Virus record (IMG/VR): IMGVR_UViG_3300022074_000406
Location: 1 to 22,643 of that record
Source of the DNA: a virus
Length of the DNA stretch: 22,643 nt
Direction: 5' to 3' (one strand)
The position numbers and the translations under genes were made by a program. Below, one piece after another: positions 8,801-14,967 of the stretch; within the stretch, counting starts at the first letter, position 1, and every line of letters starts with the position of its first letter. The notes under the pieces are model-generated. The model made no database searches. It was given only the letters and a program-made list of their open reading frames with translations, and had not been told where the DNA came from.

Positions 8801-8932
8801 AGAGATATCTGTTAAGTGCTTGTTATACTTTGATAGTTCATTAATCAAGTCTTGATTAGCACGAGAAGAAAGAGCATCTTCTTGCTTTTCTTGGCACTCT
8901 TGTATTATGATGCTTTCTAGATCAACAGACAT
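5882..8932 (-). CDS. Large virion protein, probable baseplate hub component
   Basis: The 1016-aa protein lies after the gp53-like gene in the tail cluster. The N-terminal 230 residues are helical and coiled-coil-like, with an Ala-rich segment (ASGSIAAAATAAST). A second charged helix (about 500-570, with KETEKCKNVSASQAEKINKE) and a Gly/Ser/Ala/Thr linker (about 620-650) divide the middle. The C-terminal section, with NIFPGTYIYVDP and GGYCMVIEVEHSLGPGESET near 956-975, resembles the closing beta-domain of gp27/gpD-type hub proteins, in which a tube-like domain ends in a strand describing 'V..v.H....g...T.l.a'. The ATG at 8932 follows the preceding TGA by one base, with AAGG upstream. Hub assignment is inference from position and the C-terminal pattern. 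Confidence 0.5.
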   Translation of the reverse strand: MSVDLESIIIQECQEKQEDALSSRANQDLINELSKYNKHLTDISSAFNSAVSLTGMGLPLPSALPENVLNSTNSSADFQAKKDAYSFAGGSINAVVGALTGVVINNPSSTPANIEKAKSLKESLEDSKIAEVNQKIVKLEAELDALYTDCLSNPDVSAIEEAVKEQLDQQGKTAAQIASEIAAIQASGSIAAAATAASTGPALAANKAQLKNAQLLADESVADTILYKEQCILLNHIVELVQEYKLNPPATPPLLGNNDPHLKMLTASDPFFHIPALTQYPNQRYLFEIKNHELSSLQPQIRLFKVTTNVENRKEFEIPFESNSVKDNYFNIIDSSGNPGDPLEMLNSKKMRGFGVGISSFSCKLNGSNPFAVKRSITATLKIKANNFSELSRERYIDTSKKEKFRYLDLALKTGGVSSMKYDPNQMLNFRLKAVIGWAKPIRTNVPNFFSKTGSDALKESFMSLNLTPVRHSFDLDDQGSVTFTIEYFSFIDDFFEQPNFDVLANQDIKDAKTDFDTKIAAKETEKCKNVSASQAEKINKELDEIRKNYGANIVKYKKQKLATIHQTMLAKNRLYYLPLTTIELLQALSEGPTYQITKPPLLGTGSKKVAGSSTAGSSTAIVNAATGSVGTGSSSNSKIQKQINDISKENIIYFHVRDLFNTIFETITPIINQNPQQKAIFDKFRLLLGPVELYDPNAAGATPTGYHSVNIGHIPISLKHFVGWITNKILSIDKTDYPLVAFCRDFFNDFLVRMLNDSSCYKHDTSQRTSLMQNFFTSYNDADRYTVAEPTSGPGEIFYTTTVSKGSPLVPQQPLLSISGPKSDPRVTGNPKDEKFILSFNAGRLIPNEKLTGDYETNMGSAIYHFLGGRPDGCIKNISLQRTNAPGLPEVRFEQEGFDGLRQLIDVYDVNITTFGNFNIFPGTYIYVDPKSFDPSANNLTFNGKSFDLSVLGIGGYCMVIEVEHSLGPGESETKLTARWVASTDTRDVNADPSKRKQIGSNVNGTPKCATVTGN

Positions 8933-8933
8933 A

Positions 8934-9260
8934 TCAAACCCTTAGAAGATTTAAAGTTTCTTCAACGTTTATTGGAATCTCAACATAATCACCGGGATAA
9001 AAGTCGGCTTCTGTCGGCCTTCCGTTATACCAAGCTATAATCCACCATAGCCTTGGGTCTCCATAAAACGCATAAGCTACGTTATAAAGACGGTCACCTT
9101 TCTTCCATATGTACGCGTTTGTTACAAGTCTGCTACGTTCTTCTGCTGTTGGATGATAAAGGATTTGAGTGCCATGATGACGCACGGAGCCCTTGCCGCG
9201 ATTTTCGACAAAGCTGCTTTGATTAGTAAAAATTCTAGAATTGTTGTATCTATTACTCAT
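8934..9260 (-). CDS. 53: LysM-domain baseplate wedge protein, gp53-like
   Basis: The 108-aa protein has a LysM-like fold over residues 48-96. YIWKKGDRLYNVAYAFYGDP is the first strand-helix, LWWIIAWYN the second helix, and YPGDYVEIP the closing strand. T4 gp53, a baseplate wedge subunit, and gpX-type tail proteins have this form, and the W-rich helix is typical of virion rather than peptidoglycan-binding LysM modules. The start ATG shares its A with the TAA stop of the preceding gene (TAATG), so it is probably coupled to the gp48/gp54-like gene. The first 30 residues are basic and probably extended. Family is fairly sure; exact T4 equivalence is not. Confidence 0.7.
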   Translation of the reverse strand: MSNRYNNSRIFTNQSSFVENRGKGSVRHHGTQILYHPTAEERSRLVTNAYIWKKGDRLYNVAYAFYGDPRLWWIIAWYNGRPTEADFYPGDYVEIPINVEETLNLLRV

Positions 9261-10450
9261 TAGTCTTCCAGTGTAACATTGTTCGCTGCTGCATAATCAC
9301 GGGCCGTTTGGCTATCTAAGCCACCAAATTTTGTTTTTCCTGCTGCATCTCTTTCAAGTCTTCTTTTGCCACCAAGACTTTTATATCTAGCATCTGCTAA
9401 GGCCTGCTGTTGGGCTGCCTTTTGTTTATCAAGTTGTCTTTGGTTTAGATCACTAAGCTCATTGTTGATATATTCAACACCTGTTAAGACTTTGTTTAAT
9501 TCATCGCTCTTTCTTTGTGCTGCTAAAACAGCTTCTCCAGCATTTCTGCGCCTATCTAAATCAGAGCGCAAGGTGGCATTCTGGGGTGGTGTAGGGGGGC
9601 TGCCTTCTCCTGCTGCTTTGGCTGTACCCAAAGCAATGTAAGCGTCCCGTTCAATTTTACCGCCTGTAGATCCTCGAACTACACCTTGACCGTGGCCTTT
9701 ATGAACAGATTGAGGGTTCATTTCTCCATAAGGAAAAGTAAGTCGTTCATCATCATATGTTGCAAATGCGCCGTTCTGTTCCCATCCAATTGCATGTCTG
9801 TGAATTGGCTCAAGCGATAAAGAAACATTGATTACTCTTGGCAAAGCCGAACCTTTACCAACTACAGTGTTAGAATTATCTTTTTCAAAGCCAAAGCTAG
9901 AATAATTAAGACTTGTGATAGCACAGACTAAACCATTTTCTGCAGCATTATCATACTTTATTGGAACTAAAGTTCCATCTCTGCCTGTGGTGGTAACAGG
10001 GTCAACCTCAAAACCCATTTGATTAGCGGCGCTGTCAGTAATCATATTCATAAAACCAACTCTTACTAATGGTGATTGAGCTATTGTCTGTGCTTGAGAT
10101 ACATCAGTGTATGAAGGATAAAGGAATCTAGCTAGAGTTTGAATTCTAGAAAGATTTTGCCAAGCTTCATTATCTGTAGAGGCCACAACATCAAAACCAA
10201 GAGTGATACTACGCTTTGTAGATTTAAAGATTTGAATTGGATCTGCTCTGCCATATACATCCTCTCCAGACCATTGTGAAGTAAAACTATCAGAAAAAGT
10301 AGTTATAAACGCTTTAAAATAAACTTTATTATTTGAAGGAATGTGTAAAAAGGAAATAAAAGTTTTATGATTGTTAGCATAAGCATCAGTCTGATCAGTA
10401 AAATTACTATTATTTTGTATTGTACCGCCTTCTGAATTAAAGAAAGCCAT
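9260..10450 (-). CDS. Tail tube-baseplate connector, gp48/gp54-like
   Basis: The 396-aa protein follows the tape measure gene, as gp48 and gp54 do in T4. These proteins cap the baseplate hub and start tail tube polymerisation. The N-terminal half carries a tube-like beta fold with WSGEDVYGRADPIQIF at 60-75, ITLGFDVVA at 82-90 and LARFLYPSY at 106-114, a pattern I associate with this group. The C-terminal third (about 285-396) is different: Ala/Gln/Lys-rich, helical and probably coiled-coil, an extension of uncertain use. Start and stop each overlap the neighbouring gene as TAATG, tying tape measure, this protein and the LysM protein into one translation unit. Confidence 0.65.
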   Translation of the reverse strand: MAFFNSEGGTIQNNSNFTDQTDAYANNHKTFISFLHIPSNNKVYFKAFITTFSDSFTSQWSGEDVYGRADPIQIFKSTKRSITLGFDVVASTDNEAWQNLSRIQTLARFLYPSYTDVSQAQTIAQSPLVRVGFMNMITDSAANQMGFEVDPVTTTGRDGTLVPIKYDNAAENGLVCAITSLNYSSFGFEKDNSNTVVGKGSALPRVINVSLSLEPIHRHAIGWEQNGAFATYDDERLTFPYGEMNPQSVHKGHGQGVVRGSTGGKIERDAYIALGTAKAAGEGSPPTPPQNATLRSDLDRRRNAGEAVLAAQRKSDELNKVLTGVEYINNELSDLNQRQLDKQKAAQQQALADARYKSLGGKRRLERDAAGKTKFGGLDSQTARDYAAANNVTLED

Positions 10451-13173
10451 TATCCAATCCTCCTTCTGGTGCTTATCTCACGGTCTGTTATATTAACTAC
10501 CTTCTTAGCAAATTTCTCTCCATCCATTTCTATGGTAAGGTTAATTTGTATGGGCTTTTCATTGCCTCCACCGGCCATAGTTGTCACTGCCTGTGACACA
10601 CTATCGACAGACTGAGCAAGAGAGTTAGCAGTTGAACCAGCAGTTAACATTGCCATTTTAGCTAGACTTATTTTGTTAAGAGAATCGGCAGCATTTGATA
10701 CTGAATCAAAAGTTTCGTTAACATTTGCTAGATCAGTTTCTGCTAATTGCAATAAAAGATCAAGCATGTCTCTCAAAATACCAAAACTATCAAATATGCC
10801 TGAGAAGAAGAACTCAAAAGCATCACTTAGTAAGCTTATAGGATTTAAGAGAGACAGCATGGAGCTACCAAAATCATACATAAAACCAGCAAATTGTAAT
10901 ATTCCTTGAAACGCGCTTGGTGGGTTAAACGGTGTATCAAATAGTAAATCAAACAGAGCACCAAAAAAACCAATTACACCACCTATCACTGCTCCCACAA
11001 CGGCGAATGGCCCTCCTAATGCCCCAATTGCACCACCTACAGCGGCACCAACAGCAATCATTTCTAGGAAGGTTCCCACAACTTCACCTACAGAGTCTAC
11101 TATTAAATAAAAGAACATAATTAATCCATTTATTCCTCCTGCTATACTACCAATAACAAAACCAACCATACCCAAAACAACACCCACAGCTGTACCTACT
11201 ACCCCTAAAGCAAAAATGATTATATCAAGCATCCGAGCAAGAAGACGCAAGGTAGGTATAAAAAACTTGATCAAACTAGCAAAGGCCTTTATGGCACTAC
11301 CACCACCAGATAGTTTGTCTGAGAAGAAGCCGACCGCACTACCTGTCAATGAGAAGCTTTCCAAAATTGCATAAAATGCTTCTTTTAGGGCATCAAAAAC
11401 TTCACCTAGTGCTTCTGCGGTGCTAGAACCAAAAATTGATGCCATACCAAATCCAACCATACCTGTTGTAGCAAGACCTAAAGAAGCTGCGATCGTAGAA
11501 AGACCGGCAGCGATAGGAGCAAGAGCACCACCAGAGAATGGTGTCAACGCCCAAGCAGCAACAGCAGCTAGGGCTGCTATACCAGTCGATACGGCACTAA
11601 TTACACCTATTAGGCCTGCCATGAATTTTTTTGTTTTTTGAAGATTTGGAATCATATCTTCAGTAAAAGTGTTTGCCATGTCTTTCAAATAATCAACTGC
11701 TGGCTCAATAACTTCTAAGAAATTATGAAAAATGGTGTTTAAAAAGTCTTGTATTTTTTGAGTTCTTGCTGCTCGTTTAGCCATTTCTTCATATTCATCA
11801 GAGGTCTTACCAATCTGATTTTTAAGGGAATCCATATTGCCTGAAAGCATGTTGGCAAGTTCACCAACATCATTAAGACCTAGAGCATCTTTATAAAAAT
11901 TCTTCTGGTAGTAAGACATTGTGTCAAAAGACAGGCCAGCGTTCTTGATCGAGTCTCTAATCATATTGAATCTTTCAACAGGATCTGTAGCAGTCATCAA
12001 ATCCATTGCATTTACAAAGTTGCCACCAAGGGCGGCATTCAACTTACCGGCCTGCTCGGCAGCACCATCGAAAGTATCAAACTTTTCTGTCATCTGAATT
12101 AGCCTGCCAACCTCAATACCCGTAACCTTGGCTGCGATTGCTAATCGCCTAAATGCAACTTCACCCTGAGAGCCCAATTTGGCCACAGCATTACCGGCAC
12201 CAACAAAATCTTGTGCCATCTGCTCTGGAGAAACACCTATGTCCATCGCCAAAGCTGCCAAGCTTAATTGTGTTTGTGCTGCTGCGTCTTCTGTTAAGCC
12301 AAGGGCTTTTGTCAAGAGATGTGTTCCTTCAGCAAACTTTTCAACAGAATATCCTAAAGTATCGAGAACTGCACCAACCTCAGTTAATCTTTGTTTTTGA
12401 ATTTCTGTGGCAAATGTAAAATCTGTAAATGTTCTAAATAATGCGGAATAAGATTTATTTACCTGCTCAAGACCTTCTTTACCTATAAACTTTCTTACAT
12501 TGTCAAAAGACTTGGTTGATGTTCTGCTGAATTGTTCTGTAATTCCTAATGTCCTTTCAAGACCTCTTTCAAAATTATAGACATCAACAACAAGATTTTT
12601 TAAACCTGTGATGAACTTATTTCTTAGCTCAGCAAAAAAGTTTTCTAATGCTTTATCAAGGATACCTACAAGCTTACCAATCATCTCTACGCCAAATTGT
12701 TTTATGGCATCAAGATTCTCAAATCCAAATCCGATAGCAGCCCCTGTATCTTTCTTTATAAATTGTGCCAACTCAGTAAAGCTATTCATCTGCTCTACAC
12801 CAGGAATCATGCTATCTCTACTCAACTGTTGAAGTACGTTTGTTGCATCAGACAAAATAGCTTTATTTGTATCTTTTACACCATCAACAAGTTTACCAAA
12901 AGTTGCAGTTAATTGATTATTTGCTATATCGCTGCTTGAGATAAATTGACTACCAAGGTCTCTAAATGCCTGATTTAGTGAAGCAACACCCTCTCTTGTT
13001 TCTGCAATTCCAGGTGTGTATTGATTAGTGCCGCCGTCAGTTGTTGGTTCCCTTTCGGTTCTTTCCCTATCCGAGCGTCTTTCCTCTGTTCGTCTTGTCT
13101 CGGCAGTTTCAAAAGAGTCTTTAAGTTCTCTAATGGCATCAATAACTGCCTGTTCGCCTTCAGATATAGCCAT
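10450..13173 (-). CDS. 29: Tape measure protein
   Basis: The 907-aa protein sets tail length and passes through the tail lumen during DNA entry. It begins with a highly charged helix (Arg/Glu-rich, 27-43), then long amphipathic helices. Two hydrophobic, Gly/Ala/Val-rich blocks follow at about 519-578 and 650-742, typical of tape measure proteins that may enter the host membrane. The C-terminus (PIQINLTIEMDGEKFAKKVV) is a usual tape-measure tail. At roughly 0.15 nm per residue the length predicts a tail near 136 nm; this is a rule-of-thumb inference. The gene lies directly after the chaperone/frameshift ORF pair, the classic order. The ATG at 13173 has a strong AAAGGAGGT Shine-Dalgarno. Confidence 0.9.
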   Translation of the reverse strand: MAISEGEQAVIDAIRELKDSFETAETRRTEERRSDRERTEREPTTDGGTNQYTPGIAETREGVASLNQAFRDLGSQFISSSDIANNQLTATFGKLVDGVKDTNKAILSDATNVLQQLSRDSMIPGVEQMNSFTELAQFIKKDTGAAIGFGFENLDAIKQFGVEMIGKLVGILDKALENFFAELRNKFITGLKNLVVDVYNFERGLERTLGITEQFSRTSTKSFDNVRKFIGKEGLEQVNKSYSALFRTFTDFTFATEIQKQRLTEVGAVLDTLGYSVEKFAEGTHLLTKALGLTEDAAAQTQLSLAALAMDIGVSPEQMAQDFVGAGNAVAKLGSQGEVAFRRLAIAAKVTGIEVGRLIQMTEKFDTFDGAAEQAGKLNAALGGNFVNAMDLMTATDPVERFNMIRDSIKNAGLSFDTMSYYQKNFYKDALGLNDVGELANMLSGNMDSLKNQIGKTSDEYEEMAKRAARTQKIQDFLNTIFHNFLEVIEPAVDYLKDMANTFTEDMIPNLQKTKKFMAGLIGVISAVSTGIAALAAVAAWALTPFSGGALAPIAAGLSTIAASLGLATTGMVGFGMASIFGSSTAEALGEVFDALKEAFYAILESFSLTGSAVGFFSDKLSGGGSAIKAFASLIKFFIPTLRLLARMLDIIIFALGVVGTAVGVVLGMVGFVIGSIAGGINGLIMFFYLIVDSVGEVVGTFLEMIAVGAAVGGAIGALGGPFAVVGAVIGGVIGFFGALFDLLFDTPFNPPSAFQGILQFAGFMYDFGSSMLSLLNPISLLSDAFEFFFSGIFDSFGILRDMLDLLLQLAETDLANVNETFDSVSNAADSLNKISLAKMAMLTAGSTANSLAQSVDSVSQAVTTMAGGGNEKPIQINLTIEMDGEKFAKKVVNITDREISTRRRIG

Positions 13174-13195
13174 ACAAAAAGACCTCCTTTACACC

Positions 13196-13218
13196 TAAAT
13201 AGTTTAAATATATTTATT
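13196..13218 (-). promoter_or_regulatory. Possible late-type promoter ahead of the tape measure gene
   Basis: On the minus strand AATAAATA (13218-13211), which fits the NATAAATA late consensus of T4-like cyanophages, is followed by an AT-rich palindromic stretch and ACTATTTA (13203-13196). It lies 23-45 nt before the start codon and overlaps the stop of the preceding frame. In an AT-rich gap such a match can arise by chance. Confidence 0.3.
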
Positions 13219-13519
13219 TAAGTGAATTGGGAGGTCTTGGTTGATTATTGGCTGTTAATGTCTGGGAGCCCTTTTTGCCCTTAGAGGCATTCTCTGCAGA
13301 CTCTTTTTCTGCCTCAAGTTGTCTGATTAAGCGATCAAAAAACCACTTTCTAAGGCCGATAGGTAGGTTGTACGCTTCAGCAAAACTCCAACCACCCGAA
13401 TACTTCATATAGAAAAACTGCTCATAGACAGCTTCCATATAATTTTCAGTTAGGCCAAAAAAACTCTGCGTTAAGCGGCACCTCCAGTTCCTTTGAAAAG
13501 CCACAGCTTTGGCATTCAA
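13214..13519 (-). CDS. Second-frame extension of the chaperone gene (probable frameshift product)
   Basis: The open frame of 101 codons overlaps the end of the chaperone gene by 74 bp in the +1 frame. Its first 21 residues (MNAKAVAFQRNWRCRLTQSFF) look like an out-of-frame copy of the chaperone end. From GLTENYMEAVYEQ onward it looks like a real helical domain with WSFAEAYNLPIGLRKWFF. The ATG at 13519 has only a distant AAGGA and the internal ATG at 13438 has no Shine-Dalgarno. I therefore infer that the 80-residue domain is made as a fusion to the chaperone by frameshifting at the seven-T run (13463-13457). Location just before the tape measure gene fits tail-chaperone pairs such as lambda gpG/gpGT. 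Independent translation remains possible. Confidence 0.55.
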   Translation of the reverse strand: MNAKAVAFQRNWRCRLTQSFFGLTENYMEAVYEQFFYMKYSGGWSFAEAYNLPIGLRKWFFDRLIRQLEAEKESAENASKGKKGSQTLTANNQPRPPNSLK

Positions 13520-14300
13520 AAAGATCCTTCATTTCGGTAGCAGGGTTGATTGCTTTATATACATCTCTAATGTGCTTTGTCTCGCTAGAAGGGACATTTT
13601 CAGAGAAGTAGTTGATAGCTCTTGCATCAGAAACACCGTTTACAGAGTAGACAATCTTCTTAAGCTGGCTTGTTATGTTGTTTTCAGCCTTCTTACGCTT
13701 CTTTCTCTTATTGCTGTCATTAAGCATTTCCATTTCTTCTTGGCCGGTTAAAAGACGAAGTTTTACATTAACCTTGGTTCTAGGTAACGTGAGAGAGAAA
13801 ATGCCTCCACCCTCATCCTTTACTCCTTCTGGCAGTGTGCACTGATTAAGAGTAGAATCGTCAAGGTTGAAAGAAAACTCTTGCTTTGCTCCACAAGATG
13901 GACAATTCATTTGTGATTCATACACAGAACCATATCCGCTTCTTCTTGCAGCTATGATGATTGCAGTTCTATCTCCACTGAGAAGTGAAGATGCACTTAT
14001 TCTTTTATCTACAATAAGACTTTGTAGGAGACGATCAAGCGCAACACCTTGCTTAAGAAGAGTTTGAGAAGTAAGAATGTCTTCTTCCTTCGCTGTCATC
14101 TGCTTAATTTCGATTACATCTTGATTGTGTAATGGGTGAGATTCTGGATAGAACCTACCCTCCGATGGTAGCTCAACGAATTCTGTTGGAACTACAAAAG
14201 AGAACATATCTCCACCACTTCCTTGATTCATAACTTGTGGGGGTGGAGAGGTGTCTTCGGGTTTTGATTCACCCAAAAGACGGTCTTGATTTCTAGACAA
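13446..14300 (-). CDS. Baseplate hub / tail assembly chaperone with zinc ribbon, gp26/gp51-like
   Basis: The 284-aa protein resembles the T4 baseplate-hub assembly family (gp26/gp51, 'T4 baseplate' type). It has a region with FVELPSEGRFYPESHPL at about 41-57 and EIKQMTAKEEDIL at 64-76, a pattern seen in such proteins. Cysteine pairs C133/C136 (CPSCG) and C263/C266 (CQSCG) should form one zinc ribbon. A Lys/Arg patch lies at 198-205. The start is TTG at 14300, chosen because GAGGTG lies 5 nt upstream; the next in-frame ATG would be codon 24. It lies between tail tube and tape measure and probably serves the tape measure as a chaperone. The end carries a seven-T run where a shift into the next frame would give a fusion of about 361 aa. 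Confidence 0.6.
   Translation of the reverse strand: MSRNQDRLLGESKPEDTSPPPQVMNQGSGGDMFSFVVPTEFVELPSEGRFYPESHPLHNQDVIEIKQMTAKEEDILTSQTLLKQGVALDRLLQSLIVDKRISASSLLSGDRTAIIIAARRSGYGSVYESQMNCPSCGAKQEFSFNLDDSTLNQCTLPEGVKDEGGGIFSLTLPRTKVNVKLRLLTGQEEMEMLNDSNKRKKRKKAENNITSQLKKIVYSVNGVSDARAINYFSENVPSSETKHIRDVYKAINPATEMKDLFECQSCGFSKELEVPLNAEFFWPN
13457..13463 (-). other. Seven-T run, candidate programmed frameshift site
   Basis: On the minus strand the zero frame reads GAG TTT TTT TGG CCT AAC TGA, with the stop three codons past the run. The overlapping frame reads AGT TTT TTT GGC CTA, reached by a +1 (or -2) shift. Phe-Phe on UUU UUU can re-pair within the run. No downstream stimulator was identified by eye. 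Confidence 0.5.
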
Positions 14301-14330
14301 TATACACCTCGCGTTTTGATTTGTCTAATT

Positions 14331-14927
14331 TTATGGTTTGAAGATTTCGTTCTTGTTGCCACCAGCAAGAGTTGTTACACTAGAAGCAGTAGCGGTTTCT
14401 AATCTGGCCCAGTCATATCTTAAAGTCATGGTAACTTCGTTTAGGTCATCGGACGCATAATCAAGGTCTCCAAACTTTAGAGAAGTAATAAAAGCATTCC
14501 ACAGGGTCCAAGTCTCAATTGGCTTACCTTCAGCATCTAGCTGGGTAATAAGAGCAGTGCCCAAACTTGTGACAGCACTTTTCTTTGACATAGAGACTAG
14601 ATCAGCAGCACTAGATGGTGGATTATAACCAGCATTTTGCACAATCTGTGCAAAGTTGGCAGCCATATCGCCGTCTTTGCTGCCTGGATCAACAACAACA
14701 ATATCGAGAGTTTCCCACTCGGTCCTACCAGGGTAGTAGAACTTGTGATTTAGATACTCATGAGAAGTCTCGGTAATTGTAAAAGAAGGCTTACCAGCAG
14801 TCTTTGCCATCCAAAGAAGTGGACCTCCTTCGGGGGTTTGTAGAGAGCTAAAGCTCACGATAAATCTAAATTTTCTCTTTGGATCTTTGATGCCAGAGCC
14901 ATCAAAATTTTCAGACCAGAATGCCAT
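14331..14927 (-). CDS. 19: Tail tube protein, gp19-like
   Basis: The 198-aa protein matches the T4 gp19 tail tube family, which forms the inner DNA conduit surrounded by sheath. Visible features are the opening FDGSGIKDPKRKFRFIVSF, the loop KPSFTITETSHEYLNHKFYY (46-65) and GRTEWETLDIVVVDP (67-81), the hallmark of contractile tail tubes. MTLRYDWARLE closes near the C-terminus. Its length is near that of T4 gp19 (163 aa) with a modest extension. It follows the sheath gene by 40 nt, the standard order. The ATG at 14927 has TGGAGAAA upstream. It is probably on the same transcript as the sheath. Confidence 0.9.
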   Translation of the reverse strand: MAFWSENFDGSGIKDPKRKFRFIVSFSSLQTPEGGPLLWMAKTAGKPSFTITETSHEYLNHKFYYPGRTEWETLDIVVVDPGSKDGDMAANFAQIVQNAGYNPPSSAADLVSMSKKSAVTSLGTALITQLDAEGKPIETWTLWNAFITSLKFGDLDYASDDLNEVTMTLRYDWARLETATASSVTTLAGGNKNEIFKP

Positions 14928-14967
14928 TTGTTAATTTCTCCATTTATAATAAGTAGTAAGGTTGGTA

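Noticed and set aside
10932-12419. Several plus-strand open frames opposite the tape measure gene
   Set aside because: They are antisense shadows of helix-rich sequence, with Leu/Gln-rich or Ala-rich translations and no start context.
14941-14948. TATAAATG, near the T4 late promoter box, before the tail tube gene
   Set aside because: It lies only 14 nt from the start codon, so a transcript would begin within or after the ribosome site.
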